DNA of 64,000 nt from a bacterium (GTDB lineage Bacteria; Spirochaetota; Leptospiria; Leptospirales; Leptonemataceae): NCBI GenBank assembly GCA_024742665.1, contig JANSYA010000001.1:1123501-1187500 (forward strand). The letters run 5' to 3'. The notes under the pieces are model-generated. The model did no database searches. It was given only the letters and a program-made list of their open reading frames with translations, and was not told the origin of the DNA. Numbering within the stretch: position 1 is the stretch's first letter; each line of letters begins with the position of its first letter. Below are positions 9,197-17,307 of this stretch, one piece after another. Made by a program: the position numbers and the translations under genes.

Positions 9197-9625
9197 TCAG
9201 CGGCGGTTGGTGGTCAGATTGAAATTGGAAAGTCCGGCTTTTTGAATTTCGTCGATTACGCCGATTACGTGCTGGTATTCAGCGGTGGCGTCGCTTTTGA
9301 TATTCACTTCCGGTTCGGTCGCGTTGTTCGCCACGGTCGCTTTGAGTCTGGCGGCCAGATTCGCCTTTTCGACGACGGCTGCGTTGATCGTGATCGAGCC
9401 GTCCGCCTGCACCAGAATATCGATCGCCTCTTCGCCCACGTACGAGGCTGTCTCCGATTGGGGCAGGTCGATTCGAATCGCGGGAGTCTTCGCGAGCGTC
9501 GAGTTGATCAGGAAATAGGCGAGCAGCAAAAAGATGATATCGACCATCGGCGCCAGATCGATTCCGCTGCGCGTTTCGACGACTGTAGCGGAAGTCGCCT
9601 GAGATTTTTTTCTGGATCTTGCCAT
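9197..9625 (-). CDS. exbD: ExbD/TolR biopolymer transport protein
   Basis: A 142-residue inner-membrane protein of the TonB energiser. A single N-terminal membrane helix carries the conserved proton-path aspartate (D29 in LAPMVDIIFLLLAYF), followed by a periplasmic domain ending in QKAGLSNFNL. It lies 4 bp after exbB and 3' of tonB, so the order tonB-exbB-exbD forms one minus-strand operon. The partner is the ExbB pentamer, and together they power TonB for uptake by the siderophore receptor encoded at 25.1-27.5 kb. Confidence 0.93.
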   Translation of the reverse strand: MARSRKKSQATSATVVETRSGIDLAPMVDIIFLLLAYFLINSTLAKTPAIRIDLPQSETASYVGEEAIDILVQADGSITINAAVVEKANLAARLKATVANNATEPEVNIKSDATAEYQHVIGVIDEIQKAGLSNFNLTTNRR

Positions 9626-9629
9626 ACGA

Positions 9630-10280
9630 CTAGCTCCGTTCGGCCGCGACCGCGCTCCCGGAAATGATAGTCTCTCGCTGCCGGCTCAGTTCTTCAGAAA
9701 TTTGATCGCTCAGGAGAGTCGTTTCCGCCGCGATCTGATTCACGCGATTCGCGAAGTAGTTGTACGCGATCAGCGTCGGTATGGCCACGATCAAACCCAG
9801 GGCGGTCGTAATCAGCGCTTCGTCGATTCCGCCGACCAGCTGCGCGTTCTGGACTTTATCTTCGTCGAAGGCGTGAAAGGATTTGATCATCCCCGTCACC
9901 GTTCCCAATAATCCAAGCAGCGGCGCGATCGTGCTGATGGTCCCCAGGGCCTGCAAAAAGCGCTTGAGATAGGAAGTCGTGCGATGCGCTTCGGATTCCG
10001 CGGCGCTTTCGAGATTCAGCCCGCGCCGTCCCGATTGGATCAGAGTGATCGCTACGGCGAAGGCGGGATGCTGGCGTTGCTGGCAGTAGGCGGCAGCCTC
10101 GTCGAGACTTCCCGCGCGCACCAGGTCCAGGACTTCGCGCTCCTCTTCGATTTTGATCGCTTTGATTCGGCCTAACAGCAGCCGCGCTCGATCGACGATG
10201 ATCGCCACGGCGAAGATCGATATCAGCAGGATGAGCGCGGGAATCAACCAATCCGGAATCTGGCGTACAATTTCAGTCAT
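9630..10280 (-). CDS. exbB: ExbB/TolQ/MotA-family proton channel protein
   Basis: A 216-residue inner-membrane protein with three membrane helices: one at the N-terminus (about 12-32), and a pair near 105-130 and 150-175. The pair carries the family blocks APLLGLLGTVTGMIKSF and EALITTALGLIVAIPTLIAYN. With ExbD it forms the proton-driven motor acting on TonB. It starts 26 bp after the tonB stop. Linkage to a siderophore locus favours ExbB over TolQ or MotA. Confidence 0.93.
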   Translation of the reverse strand: MTEIVRQIPDWLIPALILLISIFAVAIIVDRARLLLGRIKAIKIEEEREVLDLVRAGSLDEAAAYCQQRQHPAFAVAITLIQSGRRGLNLESAAESEAHRTTSYLKRFLQALGTISTIAPLLGLLGTVTGMIKSFHAFDEDKVQNAQLVGGIDEALITTALGLIVAIPTLIAYNYFANRVNQIAAETTLLSDQISEELSRQRETIISGSAVAAERS

Positions 10281-10306
10281 ATACGATACCTGCTAAAATG
10301 ATTTCG

Positions 10307-10891
10307 TTAGTTTAGTTTGAAATAAAATGATGTTACGACTGACTCGGAGTTTTCGCCTGGAGTCCAGCGATGCTTGCGTACTCCCGCCAGGGCGGCTTCA
10401 TCCAGAACGCCATAGCCGGTGCCTTTGATGATGCTCGCTTCGATCACGCTGCCGTCCGGGGCGATCAGCGCGCGAATTTTAACGCGTCCCTGCCAGCCCA
10501 TGCGTTGCGCCATGCGCGGATAGACGATGCTGTCCCAGATCGAGCTTGTGTGTTCGCGGATCACGTCGGAATTAAAACGGCTGACGTGCTTCACGTTCGC
10601 GCCTTCCGCCGGCTTTTGTTTATTGGACTGCTCCGGTTTCTTTTCGAGGGGTTTCGGTCGTTTGATTCGCGCGTCGATCGAACGGGTCGTCGCCGTGGTC
10701 GCGGAAAGTTCCATTTCGCGGCGAAGCGATGAGTCGAAAGCGCCGGCCAGCAGCAGGGGCGCGACAATCAAAGCCAGATGGCCCACAGCGGATATCGCCG
10801 TCGCCGCCGGGAGGCCGCTGCCGGCGAAGCGATCGTAGACCCCGGCGTCGAGGCTCGCGTAGCCATCGCGTGATTGGTTTCCGGCAGACAT
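10307..10891 (-). CDS. tonB: TonB energy-transducing protein
   Basis: A 194-residue protein with one N-terminal membrane helix (about 30-52), a short basic Pro/Lys spacer (RPKPLEKKPEQSNKQKP) and a C-terminal TonB domain (about 115-194; YPRMAQRMGWQGRVKIR, GTGYGVLDEAALAGVRKHRW). The frame is open further upstream into the ABC permease gene, but that extension is antisense-like low-complexity sequence. The ATG at 10891 gives a standard TonB topology and is chosen. The spacer is short for a Gram-negative TonB. A Fur-like hexamer array lies 41-65 bp upstream. Confidence 0.93.
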   Translation of the reverse strand: MSAGNQSRDGYASLDAGVYDRFAGSGLPAATAISAVGHLALIVAPLLLAGAFDSSLRREMELSATTATTRSIDARIKRPKPLEKKPEQSNKQKPAEGANVKHVSRFNSDVIREHTSSIWDSIVYPRMAQRMGWQGRVKIRALIAPDGSVIEASIIKGTGYGVLDEAALAGVRKHRWTPGENSESVVTSFYFKLN

Positions 10892-10931
10892 GCGTGGATC
10901 CTTGTTTTCAGCCCTGCGATTCCAGTCAAGC

Positions 10932-10956
10932 GAGAATGAGAATGAGAATGAGTCTC
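10932..10956 (-). promoter_or_regulatory. Fur-like operator upstream of tonB-exbB-exbD
   Basis: On the plus strand there are three head-to-tail GAGAAT hexamers (10932-10949) followed by GAGTCTC. This resembles the three-hexamer (GATAAT) description of Fur sites. It lies in the 101 bp gap between the ABC permease stop and the tonB start. The TGAGA core is shared with the sites at 22333, 22519 and 23581. Assignment to Fur is by motif resemblance and context only. Confidence 0.55.
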
Positions 10957-10992
10957 TGTATAGTATTGGAGTATTGGCCACGAAAGCCCCGT

Positions 10993-11784
10993 TCAGGCCC
11001 ATGCTCGTTTCTCGCGCTCTCCGGCCAGTCCCATCAGAGCGAGGGCCAGGCACGCTGCGGCGCAGCCCAATAAAATCGCAGCGCCAGGCAGAACCGCACC
11101 GATTCCGGCATCGTTCAGCAGTACCTGTTTGAAACCGTCGATCGCCCAAAAATTCGGGGAGAGGACGCTGATGCTCTGGATCCAGGCGGGCATCAGTTCG
11201 ATTGGACCGAAGGCGCCGCCCACGCCGGCCAGCACAAAGGTGCCGATGTTGACGATCGAGTTGATTTCCTGCAGCGAAGCCAGCCAGGCCGTTAAGGCCA
11301 GCCCGGCACAGACCGCGAAGGCCGCCAGGGCGAAACTCAGGGCGAGATAGGCGATGAAACCCGCGCCGTTTATTTTTACATCGAAGACTATGCTGGCCGC
11401 GGCGAGCAGAGTCAATTGCTGAGCGACGACGGCAAAAAAAGGCAGCAGCGCTTTGCCTGCCAGCACCGAGAAACGCGAAAATGGCGCGATCATCAGGCGA
11501 TCCCAGGTCGACCAGGTGTGTTCGCGAAAGACCGCGAAAGCCAGAAAGGCCATCGCGAAATTGCTGAATAGCACCGCCATGCCCGGCATCGCCTGCTCCG
11601 CGCCGCTTGCCTCGGCGAAGCCCTGTTGAATCAGGGCCGGCCGCATGGCGGGTGCGACGAGATACAAAACCACGAAAGGCATGACGAACATGATCGCGAA
11701 GATCGTCGAATCGCGTCGGGCTATGCGCAGTTCCTGGCGAAAAATCCAGCTCACATCCCGGAGAGTCTGAGCGATCGCTTTCAT
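10993..11784 (-). CDS. ABC-2 type transporter permease
   Basis: A 263-residue inner-membrane permease. The N-terminal cytoplasmic stretch FRQELRIARRDS precedes about six helices, with the ABC-2 pattern of a long periplasmic loop after the first helix. Its ATG overlaps the ATPase stop in ATGA, so the two form a half-transporter pair. Being the last gene of the siderophore biosynthesis operon, it is a good candidate for siderophore export to the periplasm. This is inferred from context; the family also includes drug and lipid exporters. Confidence 0.85.
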   Translation of the reverse strand: MKAIAQTLRDVSWIFRQELRIARRDSTIFAIMFVMPFVVLYLVAPAMRPALIQQGFAEASGAEQAMPGMAVLFSNFAMAFLAFAVFREHTWSTWDRLMIAPFSRFSVLAGKALLPFFAVVAQQLTLLAAASIVFDVKINGAGFIAYLALSFALAAFAVCAGLALTAWLASLQEINSIVNIGTFVLAGVGGAFGPIELMPAWIQSISVLSPNFWAIDGFKQVLLNDAGIGAVLPGAAILLGCAAACLALALMGLAGEREKRAWA

Positions 11785-12545
11785 GCGAGCGCCGCCTGCG
11801 CCTCGACCTGCGCTGCATGCGCGGCGAAGTAGATCTCTTCCAGATTCGCCTGCGGATCGCCGCCGACGATTTCTTCGAAGCTGCCGTGGCGGATGATGCG
11901 GCCGTCGCGTAGAATGGCGATGTCCGCTTGCAGGGCTTCGATTTCCGGAAAGTAGTGGCTGGTGTACAGTACGGTGGCTCCCTTCGCGGCCAGGCCGCGG
12001 ACCGCGTCCAGGATATAACGCCGGGCTTCGGGGTCCGAGCCGACGGTCGCTTCGTCTAATAAAATCAGATCGGGTTCGTGCACGAGAGCCATCGCCGTAT
12101 GCAGTCTTCGCTTTTGACCGCCGGAAAGCAGGCGGGCCTTCGTGTCCGCGAGCGATGTCAGTCCCAGCAGGGCCAGTGTGCGCGTCGCCGCGGCCCCTAA
12201 GACTCGACCGCGCAGGCCGTAACAGCCGCCGGCGAAGGTCAAATTTTCGATCGCGCTCGCGTCGGGATAAACGCCCGTTTCCTGGGGCGCGACGCCGATG
12301 CGGCCGATCAGTTCGCGATCGCGTCGAATCGACCCGGCAGTCGCGATGGGCTGTCCCTGAAAAAGAACTTCTCCCGCGTCGGGACGCAGGCGGCCTGCGA
12401 TCACCGACACCAGGGTCGACTTGCCGGCGCCGTTTCTGGCGAGCAGCGCCGTGATTTTTCCGGCGGGGATGCTCAGGTCGAGGCCCCGCAGTACGCGTCG
12501 GTCGCCGAAGGATTTTTCGACGCCTTTGATTGCGAGGTCAAGCAC
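11781..12545 (-). CDS. ABC transporter ATPase
   Basis: A 254-residue ABC ATPase, partner of the permease encoded next. The Walker A region reads ARNGAGKST (about residues 35-43), so the usual leading Gly-Pro is replaced while GKST is intact. The signature is LLSGGQKRR, Walker B is LILLDEATVGSD, and the switch His is in TSHYF. In ABC-2 exporters of this class TVGLDP is usual after Walker B; here it is TVGSDP. The first eight coding bases overlap the end of the upstream acyltransferase gene, so it belongs to the siderophore operon and probably drives export. Confidence 0.92.
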   Translation of the reverse strand: MLDLAIKGVEKSFGDRRVLRGLDLSIPAGKITALLARNGAGKSTLVSVIAGRLRPDAGEVLFQGQPIATAGSIRRDRELIGRIGVAPQETGVYPDASAIENLTFAGGCYGLRGRVLGAAATRTLALLGLTSLADTKARLLSGGQKRRLHTAMALVHEPDLILLDEATVGSDPEARRYILDAVRGLAAKGATVLYTSHYFPEIEALQADIAILRDGRIIRHGSFEEIVGGDPQANLEEIYFAAHAAQVEAQAALA

Positions 12546-13266
12546 GGGAGCCGTGCCCCCGTTCGAAATCGCTCCGGCTCAGGGTTAACAGATCCGCCGT
12601 TTTTTCCGGGAAAGTGATTTTATGTTCAAAGCGAAAGCCGAGAAATTTCATTAAGCCGAGGACCGCCTTGTTGTTTTCGTCCGGTTCCCCCACGATGCGC
12701 TCGCATTCGGGCCAGCGTTCGAAGATGACGCGCATCAAAGTGATCGAAAGGCGAATGATAAACTTTTTAAGGTACTTCTCTTCGCCGATCAGGATATGCA
12801 ATCCGATGTCGGTCGGCCGCGGTTCATAAAAATCTTTGATCCGATCGCGGGCGGGGTCGTAGGTTTCGAAATATCCGAAGGCTTCGTCGTCCATATAGGC
12901 CATGTACGGCTCGAATCCCGGTCGCGCGATCGCATCTTCCAGATATTTGCGAATCCCGGGCAGCGGCCAGTCCATACGCCAATACGGCACGACGTGTTCG
13001 CGGTTCATGAACGAATGGACCAGCGCCTGGTCGTATTCCGCGTCGACGGGGCGGGTCCAGAATGTTCGTTTCGCCATCGAGTACTCTTCGAAATAGATCG
13101 CCCGATCGGCCAGGCCCTGCGCGTATTTGGTTTTTAGTTCCGTGAAATCCTGCCAGGGGTCCTGCGGTCTGTTAAAGACCGCGTCGGTCGACGGCGAAAT
13201 CAGCGCCGTCGCTTCGCCGCTTTCGGCGGCGCGTCGGCCTTCGTTTTTTTGGGCGATTGTGCTCAT
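12538..13266 (-). CDS. Second GNAT acyltransferase of the siderophore operon
   Basis: A 242-residue GNAT-fold protein of the siderophore acyltransferase type (IucB/MbtK-like, Acetyltransf_8). Conserved blocks are YMAYMDDEAFGYFETY, the HILIGEEKYLKKF acyl-CoA region and RIVGEPDENNKAVLGLMKFLGF. The frame is open far upstream, but the ATG at 13266 overlaps the NIS synthetase stop (ATGA) and begins at a sensible N-terminus, so it is chosen. It is paralogous to the acetyltransferase at 16681-17307 but has a longer N-terminus. Having two such enzymes suggests two acylation steps. One could add a long or unsaturated acyl chain, as in lipid-bearing rhizobactin-type siderophores. That role is inference. 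Confidence 0.85.
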   Translation of the reverse strand: MSTIAQKNEGRRAAESGEATALISPSTDAVFNRPQDPWQDFTELKTKYAQGLADRAIYFEEYSMAKRTFWTRPVDAEYDQALVHSFMNREHVVPYWRMDWPLPGIRKYLEDAIARPGFEPYMAYMDDEAFGYFETYDPARDRIKDFYEPRPTDIGLHILIGEEKYLKKFIIRLSITLMRVIFERWPECERIVGEPDENNKAVLGLMKFLGFRFEHKITFPEKTADLLTLSRSDFERGHGSRA

Positions 13267-15209
13267 ATTTGTTCCTCTTCGATTTGATACAGGGGATTGT
13301 CTAACAGGCTCGCGACCGAAGCCGTCGGTCGTTCGGCGCTGTCGGCATAGCCTATATCCAGCAGGCGCGTCGCATTCAGAGTCAGCTTCGGAAAGGCCGG
13401 CGCGAAAAGATTGAAGTGATCGAAGCGCTCTTGCATTTCCGGAAAACGTTTCTGATAGGCGCGAATCACCCGGACGACCCGCTGCCAGAAATCGCTTTCG
13501 TTCATCAACTGGTCGTCCGCGAGAATTTCCGTCAGGTAGCGAAAGACGCAGACGAAGAGGCCGCTCTGGATCCACTGAATCAGGGCCAGGGGCTCCAGGG
13601 CGTCGAGCAGATCGTACAATTCTTCGGGCAGACTTTCGTGTTCCGGCAGGCTGTCGATGCTCAGGTTCGCGTCGTCGACGAAGTCCTTGATCACCAATCG
13701 CGTGGGGCGATTGTTCTGCAGGGCGATCAGGGCGTTCTGGCCGTGAGGCGAAAACACGAAGCCGTATTTGTACAGAAAGTGCAGCAGAGGTTCGAGCACC
13801 GCCTTCAGAAACGCGTCGATCCACTGGCCGGCGTCGAGTTCGGAAGCGTGAATCAGAGCGGCCAGCACTGAGTCGCCCTTCGGGTCGCGCTGAAATAAAG
13901 CCGCCAGGGGTAAAGCGCGTTCGCCCGCTTCGCGATTTAAGTATTCGTCGGCGCTTTCGCGAAAGATCGCGCCGAACATCTCATTGTACTGGTACGGAAC
14001 GCCAGGCAGTTTTGAATACAGCGAGTGGCGACACTGGAGCGTCGCGAATTCGCCGAGGAGTACGACGCGGGTTTCCTTCTGTAAAAAATCGTCGGCGCGC
14101 GCGACGGACTGCAACCAGTGAGTCAGAGCCGGCGCGTACTTCGCGCGTTCTACCGGCAGGCCGCGATACACTGAAGTATTCAGGATGCTGATCGGCAGCT
14201 TGACGAAAGGTCGTTCGGGATGCGTTATATTCGTCAATGTGCGAATCGATTGCTGCGGTAGATATTCGTCGGAGCCCGCACCGAGATCGAGCAGGCGGCC
14301 CGCGGCGAAATCGCGCGCGAATAAATAGGCGATGCGGTTTTCAAACTGCCAGGGATGGGCTGGCATCAGATAGTAGTTTTCGGGATCGCGACCGTGTTCG
14401 CGCACGCGGTCTTCGAGGATCGCGCGTTCGTCCGTAGTCAGCAGCCGTTCCAGAAAGGCGTCGTAATCGAGATCGGGAACGCCGCTGAACTCGCCGCGCT
14501 CCCTGGCGAGTCCCAGCCATCGCAGCTGGAAGCTTCGCGCGGATTCGGGGGCGTAGCGCTCATAGTCCGCCGTAGAAAAACCGAGCCGGCTTTTATTCGC
14601 CACAATCCAGGGGTGCGCGCTCAGCTCGCCTTCGATGCGCGCGTCGTCGGCGCTCAGCCAGTCGGCCGCGCTGAGGCGACGGGGATCGGACAGCATGCGA
14701 TAGTCGGCGAAGAGCGTATTCGATAGCTCGCGAAATGCCGGCGCGAATGTGTCCGCCTTGAAAGAAACGATCAGGCTTAAGTCAATCAAAAGCGTTTCGA
14801 CTTCGATCCCGACCCTGGCTCCCGCGTCGTCCTGGCCCGCGCTCAGGTCGGCCATCGTCTTGACCGCGAGGTACTGCCAGTCGGTCTGTTCGTCGGCCGG
14901 ATCATGCGCACGCGTGTCGACGCGTTCGATCGAATCCGGCAGCACGCGATAGAATCCAAAGCAGGCCCGGGGTTTCGCGGCGAAGCGATATTCCAATCCG
15001 TCCGCGATGCTCAGAGAAAAATGCGAGCGGGAATCGCCGTCGACGGGGCCGCTGCGATCGTTCTCGAGCGTCGGGTGGATCATCTCTTCGTACATGAACT
15101 CCGAAAGGATCTTCGCCGCAAGCTCTCGATTGACGCGGGCCCAGAGCGCGCGATCGGCAGGAAGCTTCGCCGGCGAATGATTCGCGGCGAGTGTCGTTGT
15201 CTTATTCAT
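13263..15209 (-). CDS. NIS siderophore synthetase, IucC/RhbF type
   Basis: ATP-dependent NRPS-independent siderophore synthetase of 648 residues that joins a hydroxamate amine to a citrate or citryl-amide carboxylate. The N-terminal IucA/IucC domain contains MPAHPWQFEN, SIRTLTNITHPE and LPISILNTSVYRG. The C-terminal FhuF-like domain has FSPHGQNALIALQNN and VIKDFVDD. By position (after the monooxygenase) it corresponds to RhbF, so it probably catalyses the second condensation. Both ends overlap neighbouring genes by 4 bp. The ATG at 15209 overlaps the stop of the monooxygenase gene. Confidence 0.95.
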   Translation of the reverse strand: MNKTTTLAANHSPAKLPADRALWARVNRELAAKILSEFMYEEMIHPTLENDRSGPVDGDSRSHFSLSIADGLEYRFAAKPRACFGFYRVLPDSIERVDTRAHDPADEQTDWQYLAVKTMADLSAGQDDAGARVGIEVETLLIDLSLIVSFKADTFAPAFRELSNTLFADYRMLSDPRRLSAADWLSADDARIEGELSAHPWIVANKSRLGFSTADYERYAPESARSFQLRWLGLARERGEFSGVPDLDYDAFLERLLTTDERAILEDRVREHGRDPENYYLMPAHPWQFENRIAYLFARDFAAGRLLDLGAGSDEYLPQQSIRTLTNITHPERPFVKLPISILNTSVYRGLPVERAKYAPALTHWLQSVARADDFLQKETRVVLLGEFATLQCRHSLYSKLPGVPYQYNEMFGAIFRESADEYLNREAGERALPLAALFQRDPKGDSVLAALIHASELDAGQWIDAFLKAVLEPLLHFLYKYGFVFSPHGQNALIALQNNRPTRLVIKDFVDDANLSIDSLPEHESLPEELYDLLDALEPLALIQWIQSGLFVCVFRYLTEILADDQLMNESDFWQRVVRVIRAYQKRFPEMQERFDHFNLFAPAFPKLTLNATRLLDIGYADSAERPTASVASLLDNPLYQIEEEQI

Positions 15210-16684
15210 CTGACGCTCCCTTGTTTTTGCGCAGGGTCATTTGCGCCGCTGCTTCGCGCTTCGGCGGCTCGCATTCCGCTGAGTCCGAAGTGCTGGTAGA
15301 CGTTTTTATCGCGGATGCGATAGTGCTCTGTTCCGATCAGCGCGTTCGCGATCATCGCCGCGCGATAGGCTCCCAGACCCAGGTCGGGAGCCCCGATGCC
15401 GTGCGTATGGATTTCGCCGTTCTGAATAAAAATATTCGATCGGCGGCGGTCGGCGGAATCCTCGCCGCCGCTGCGTTCTTCGCGCGCTTCGTTTTCGGAG
15501 TCGGCCAGGAGCGCACGATAATCGCGGCTGATCAGCAAGCGGTCCAGTTCATCGACGGCGAGGGCCGGCAAAAGATTGTCGAGAAAATCCGGGAGCGCGT
15601 GTTCGTAGCCGGTTCCCAGAATGACCAGATCGGCCTGGTCGTCGAAGGCGGCGCCCTCTTCCCGATGCCGCAGCTCCAGCTGATAGGCGTGCGCGGCCTC
15701 CGAAGCGGCGTCTGTATTCGCGCGAAGATCGCACAGCTCCACGCCGGCCATCAGGCGTGGACGCGAAGCCTCAGGGTCCAGGGAGCGTTCGTAGAGCGCG
15801 TCGTAAATCTCAGCGATGGTATCGCCGGAGATGCCTTTATAAAACAAATCCTGGCCGGAGCGGACGCGATCGCGGGATTCCCGGGGCAGGCTGTGGAAAT
15901 AGTCGATATACTCGGGCGAAAAATATTCCAGGCCGAGTTTAGAATATTCCATCGGCAGAAAACCCTGACCGCGGGTGTACCAGTGCAGTTCGACTTCCGG
16001 GGCCGTGCGCAGGATTTCCAGCGCGCATTCGCCCGCGCTCTGGCCGCTGCCGATGACGACGACCCGTCGCGCTCCACTCAGGCGATGGCGATTGTCGGCG
16101 AAGGCGGCCGTGTGAAAAACGCCCGGCTCTGAAATCTCGCGCGCGCAGGGCGGCACGGTGGGCCGGGTGCCGTAGCCGAGGACGATGTGTCGCGCTGTCA
16201 CGGAGTGGGTGTGGCCGCCGGAGTCGGTATAGAATACGCGATAGCCTTCCGAATCGTGCGCGCCGCTGCCGTGTTCGGGGCGCACGTCGGTTACGCGAGC
16301 GCCGAAGCGGGTCGACTCAAGATTCTTGCTCACCCACTGGCAGTACTGATTGTATTCTTTGCGAAAGATTTTGAAATTTTCGTAGAAATAAAAATTGTAC
16401 AGGCGGCCGTGTTCATGCAGATAATTCAAGAAGCTGAAGCGACTGGTCGGCGCGGCCATCGTCACCAGGTCCGCGAGAAATGGAACCTGCAAAGTCGTGC
16501 CCGGCAGGATCATGCCGGGATGCCAGTCAAAGCCCGCCCGGGCTTCTAAGAATAAAGCCTTCGGCGAAGTTTCGCGCGCGTCCGCGTTTTTCAGGCGATG
16601 CTCTTCGAGCAGGGCGGCCAGGCTCAGATTGAAGGGGCCGAGTCCCACCCCCACCAGATCGTATTCGTATGGAGAATGACTCAT
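15206..16684 (-). CDS. IucD/RhbE-type N-hydroxylating monooxygenase
   Basis: A 492-residue FAD/NADPH enzyme that N-hydroxylates the amine building block, here probably 1,3-diaminopropane. The FAD site is VGVGLGPFNLSLAALLEE near the N-terminus, the NADPH site is VVIGSGQSAGECALEIL (about 215-230), and the C-terminal substrate motif is LGTGYEHALPDFL. The open frame reaches 16870, but the ATG at 16684 overlaps the preceding stop (ATGA) and places the FAD motif about 11 residues in, as in the family. Substrate choice comes from the accompanying diaminobutyrate pathway genes; homologues also use lysine or ornithine. Confidence 0.94.
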   Translation of the reverse strand: MSHSPYEYDLVGVGLGPFNLSLAALLEEHRLKNADARETSPKALFLEARAGFDWHPGMILPGTTLQVPFLADLVTMAAPTSRFSFLNYLHEHGRLYNFYFYENFKIFRKEYNQYCQWVSKNLESTRFGARVTDVRPEHGSGAHDSEGYRVFYTDSGGHTHSVTARHIVLGYGTRPTVPPCAREISEPGVFHTAAFADNRHRLSGARRVVVIGSGQSAGECALEILRTAPEVELHWYTRGQGFLPMEYSKLGLEYFSPEYIDYFHSLPRESRDRVRSGQDLFYKGISGDTIAEIYDALYERSLDPEASRPRLMAGVELCDLRANTDAASEAAHAYQLELRHREEGAAFDDQADLVILGTGYEHALPDFLDNLLPALAVDELDRLLISRDYRALLADSENEAREERSGGEDSADRRRSNIFIQNGEIHTHGIGAPDLGLGAYRAAMIANALIGTEHYRIRDKNVYQHFGLSGMRAAEARSSGANDPAQKQGSVR

Positions 16685-17307
16685 GACTGTACCTCCCGGG
16701 CGTCGCTCGCCTGGTTCGAAACTGATTCGTAGTCCGCGCGATCGCATTGCATGATCAGCGCGGTCTTGTCGTGTAAATGCACTCGTCCGACTTCGCGGTG
16801 CCCGAGTTTCTGCACGAAGCGATGCATGCGAAGATTGCGCACGTCGGGTTCGCAGTAGACGGCGTTGCATGTGCTGCGAGCGAAGAGCTCGTCGAGAATC
16901 GCCCGCCCGACGTGGATCGCGTAGCCGGCGCCGATAAAACGCTCTTCGCCCAGGAAGATATGCCAGCCTCGCGAATCTTCAACGCCCGGAAACACTTTCG
17001 CGACCGGATCCCGATTGTATTCGTATAGCTCCGTGTAGCCGGCGGCGGCGCCGTCTATGTAGATCAGGCGCGGTTCCAAATAAGCGGAGTCGATCTTCTC
17101 GCGCAGATATTTTCGCACGCCGTCCAGGCCTTCGCCCAGAACCCAGTATTCGCGCACGTGGGCTCGCAGGCTCCAGGCGTGCATCAGCCCGGCGTCCTGG
17201 TCGGGGTCGACTCCGCGCAATTCAATGCGCGGCGTATTCCCGGAGTCGTCGATCTGCGCCTCGTTTCGCGCCCGGGTCCTGCGGGATGAGTCAACGCCCG
17301 ACTGCAT
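16681..17307 (-). CDS. Hydroxamate acetyltransferase, IucB/RhbD type
   Basis: A 208-residue GNAT protein expected to acetylate the N-hydroxylated diamine, making the hydroxamate. Motifs are GYTELYEYNRDPV, WHIFLGEERFIGAGYAIHVG and YCEPDVRNLRMHRFVQKLG. The ATG at 17307 lies 17 bases inside the end of the upstream NIS synthetase gene. Its order between the RhbC-like synthetase and the RhbE-like monooxygenase matches the rhb operon, so this copy, rather than the one at 12538-13266, is the likely acetyltransferase. Confidence 0.92.
   Translation of the reverse strand: MQSGVDSSRRTRARNEAQIDDSGNTPRIELRGVDPDQDAGLMHAWSLRAHVREYWVLGEGLDGVRKYLREKIDSAYLEPRLIYIDGAAAGYTELYEYNRDPVAKVFPGVEDSRGWHIFLGEERFIGAGYAIHVGRAILDELFARSTCNAVYCEPDVRNLRMHRFVQKLGHREVGRVHLHDKTALIMQCDRADYESVSNQASDAREVQS

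Noticed and set aside
10892..11818. Long minus-strand frame running from the tonB gene back through the ABC permease region
   Set aside because: The extra N-terminal ~309 residues are Arg/Ser/Gly-rich and antisense-like in composition. The permease occupies another frame there with clear membrane helices, and TonB topology fits the ATG at 10891.
13267..13824. N-terminal extension of the second GNAT gene
   Set aside because: It overlaps the conserved C-terminal domain of the NIS synthetase in another frame. The ATG at 13266 has the ATGA overlap seen throughout the operon.
16685..16870. N-terminal extension of the IucD-type monooxygenase
   Set aside because: The FAD-binding motif should lie close to the N-terminus. 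The extension overlaps the acetyltransferase gene and lacks family similarity.
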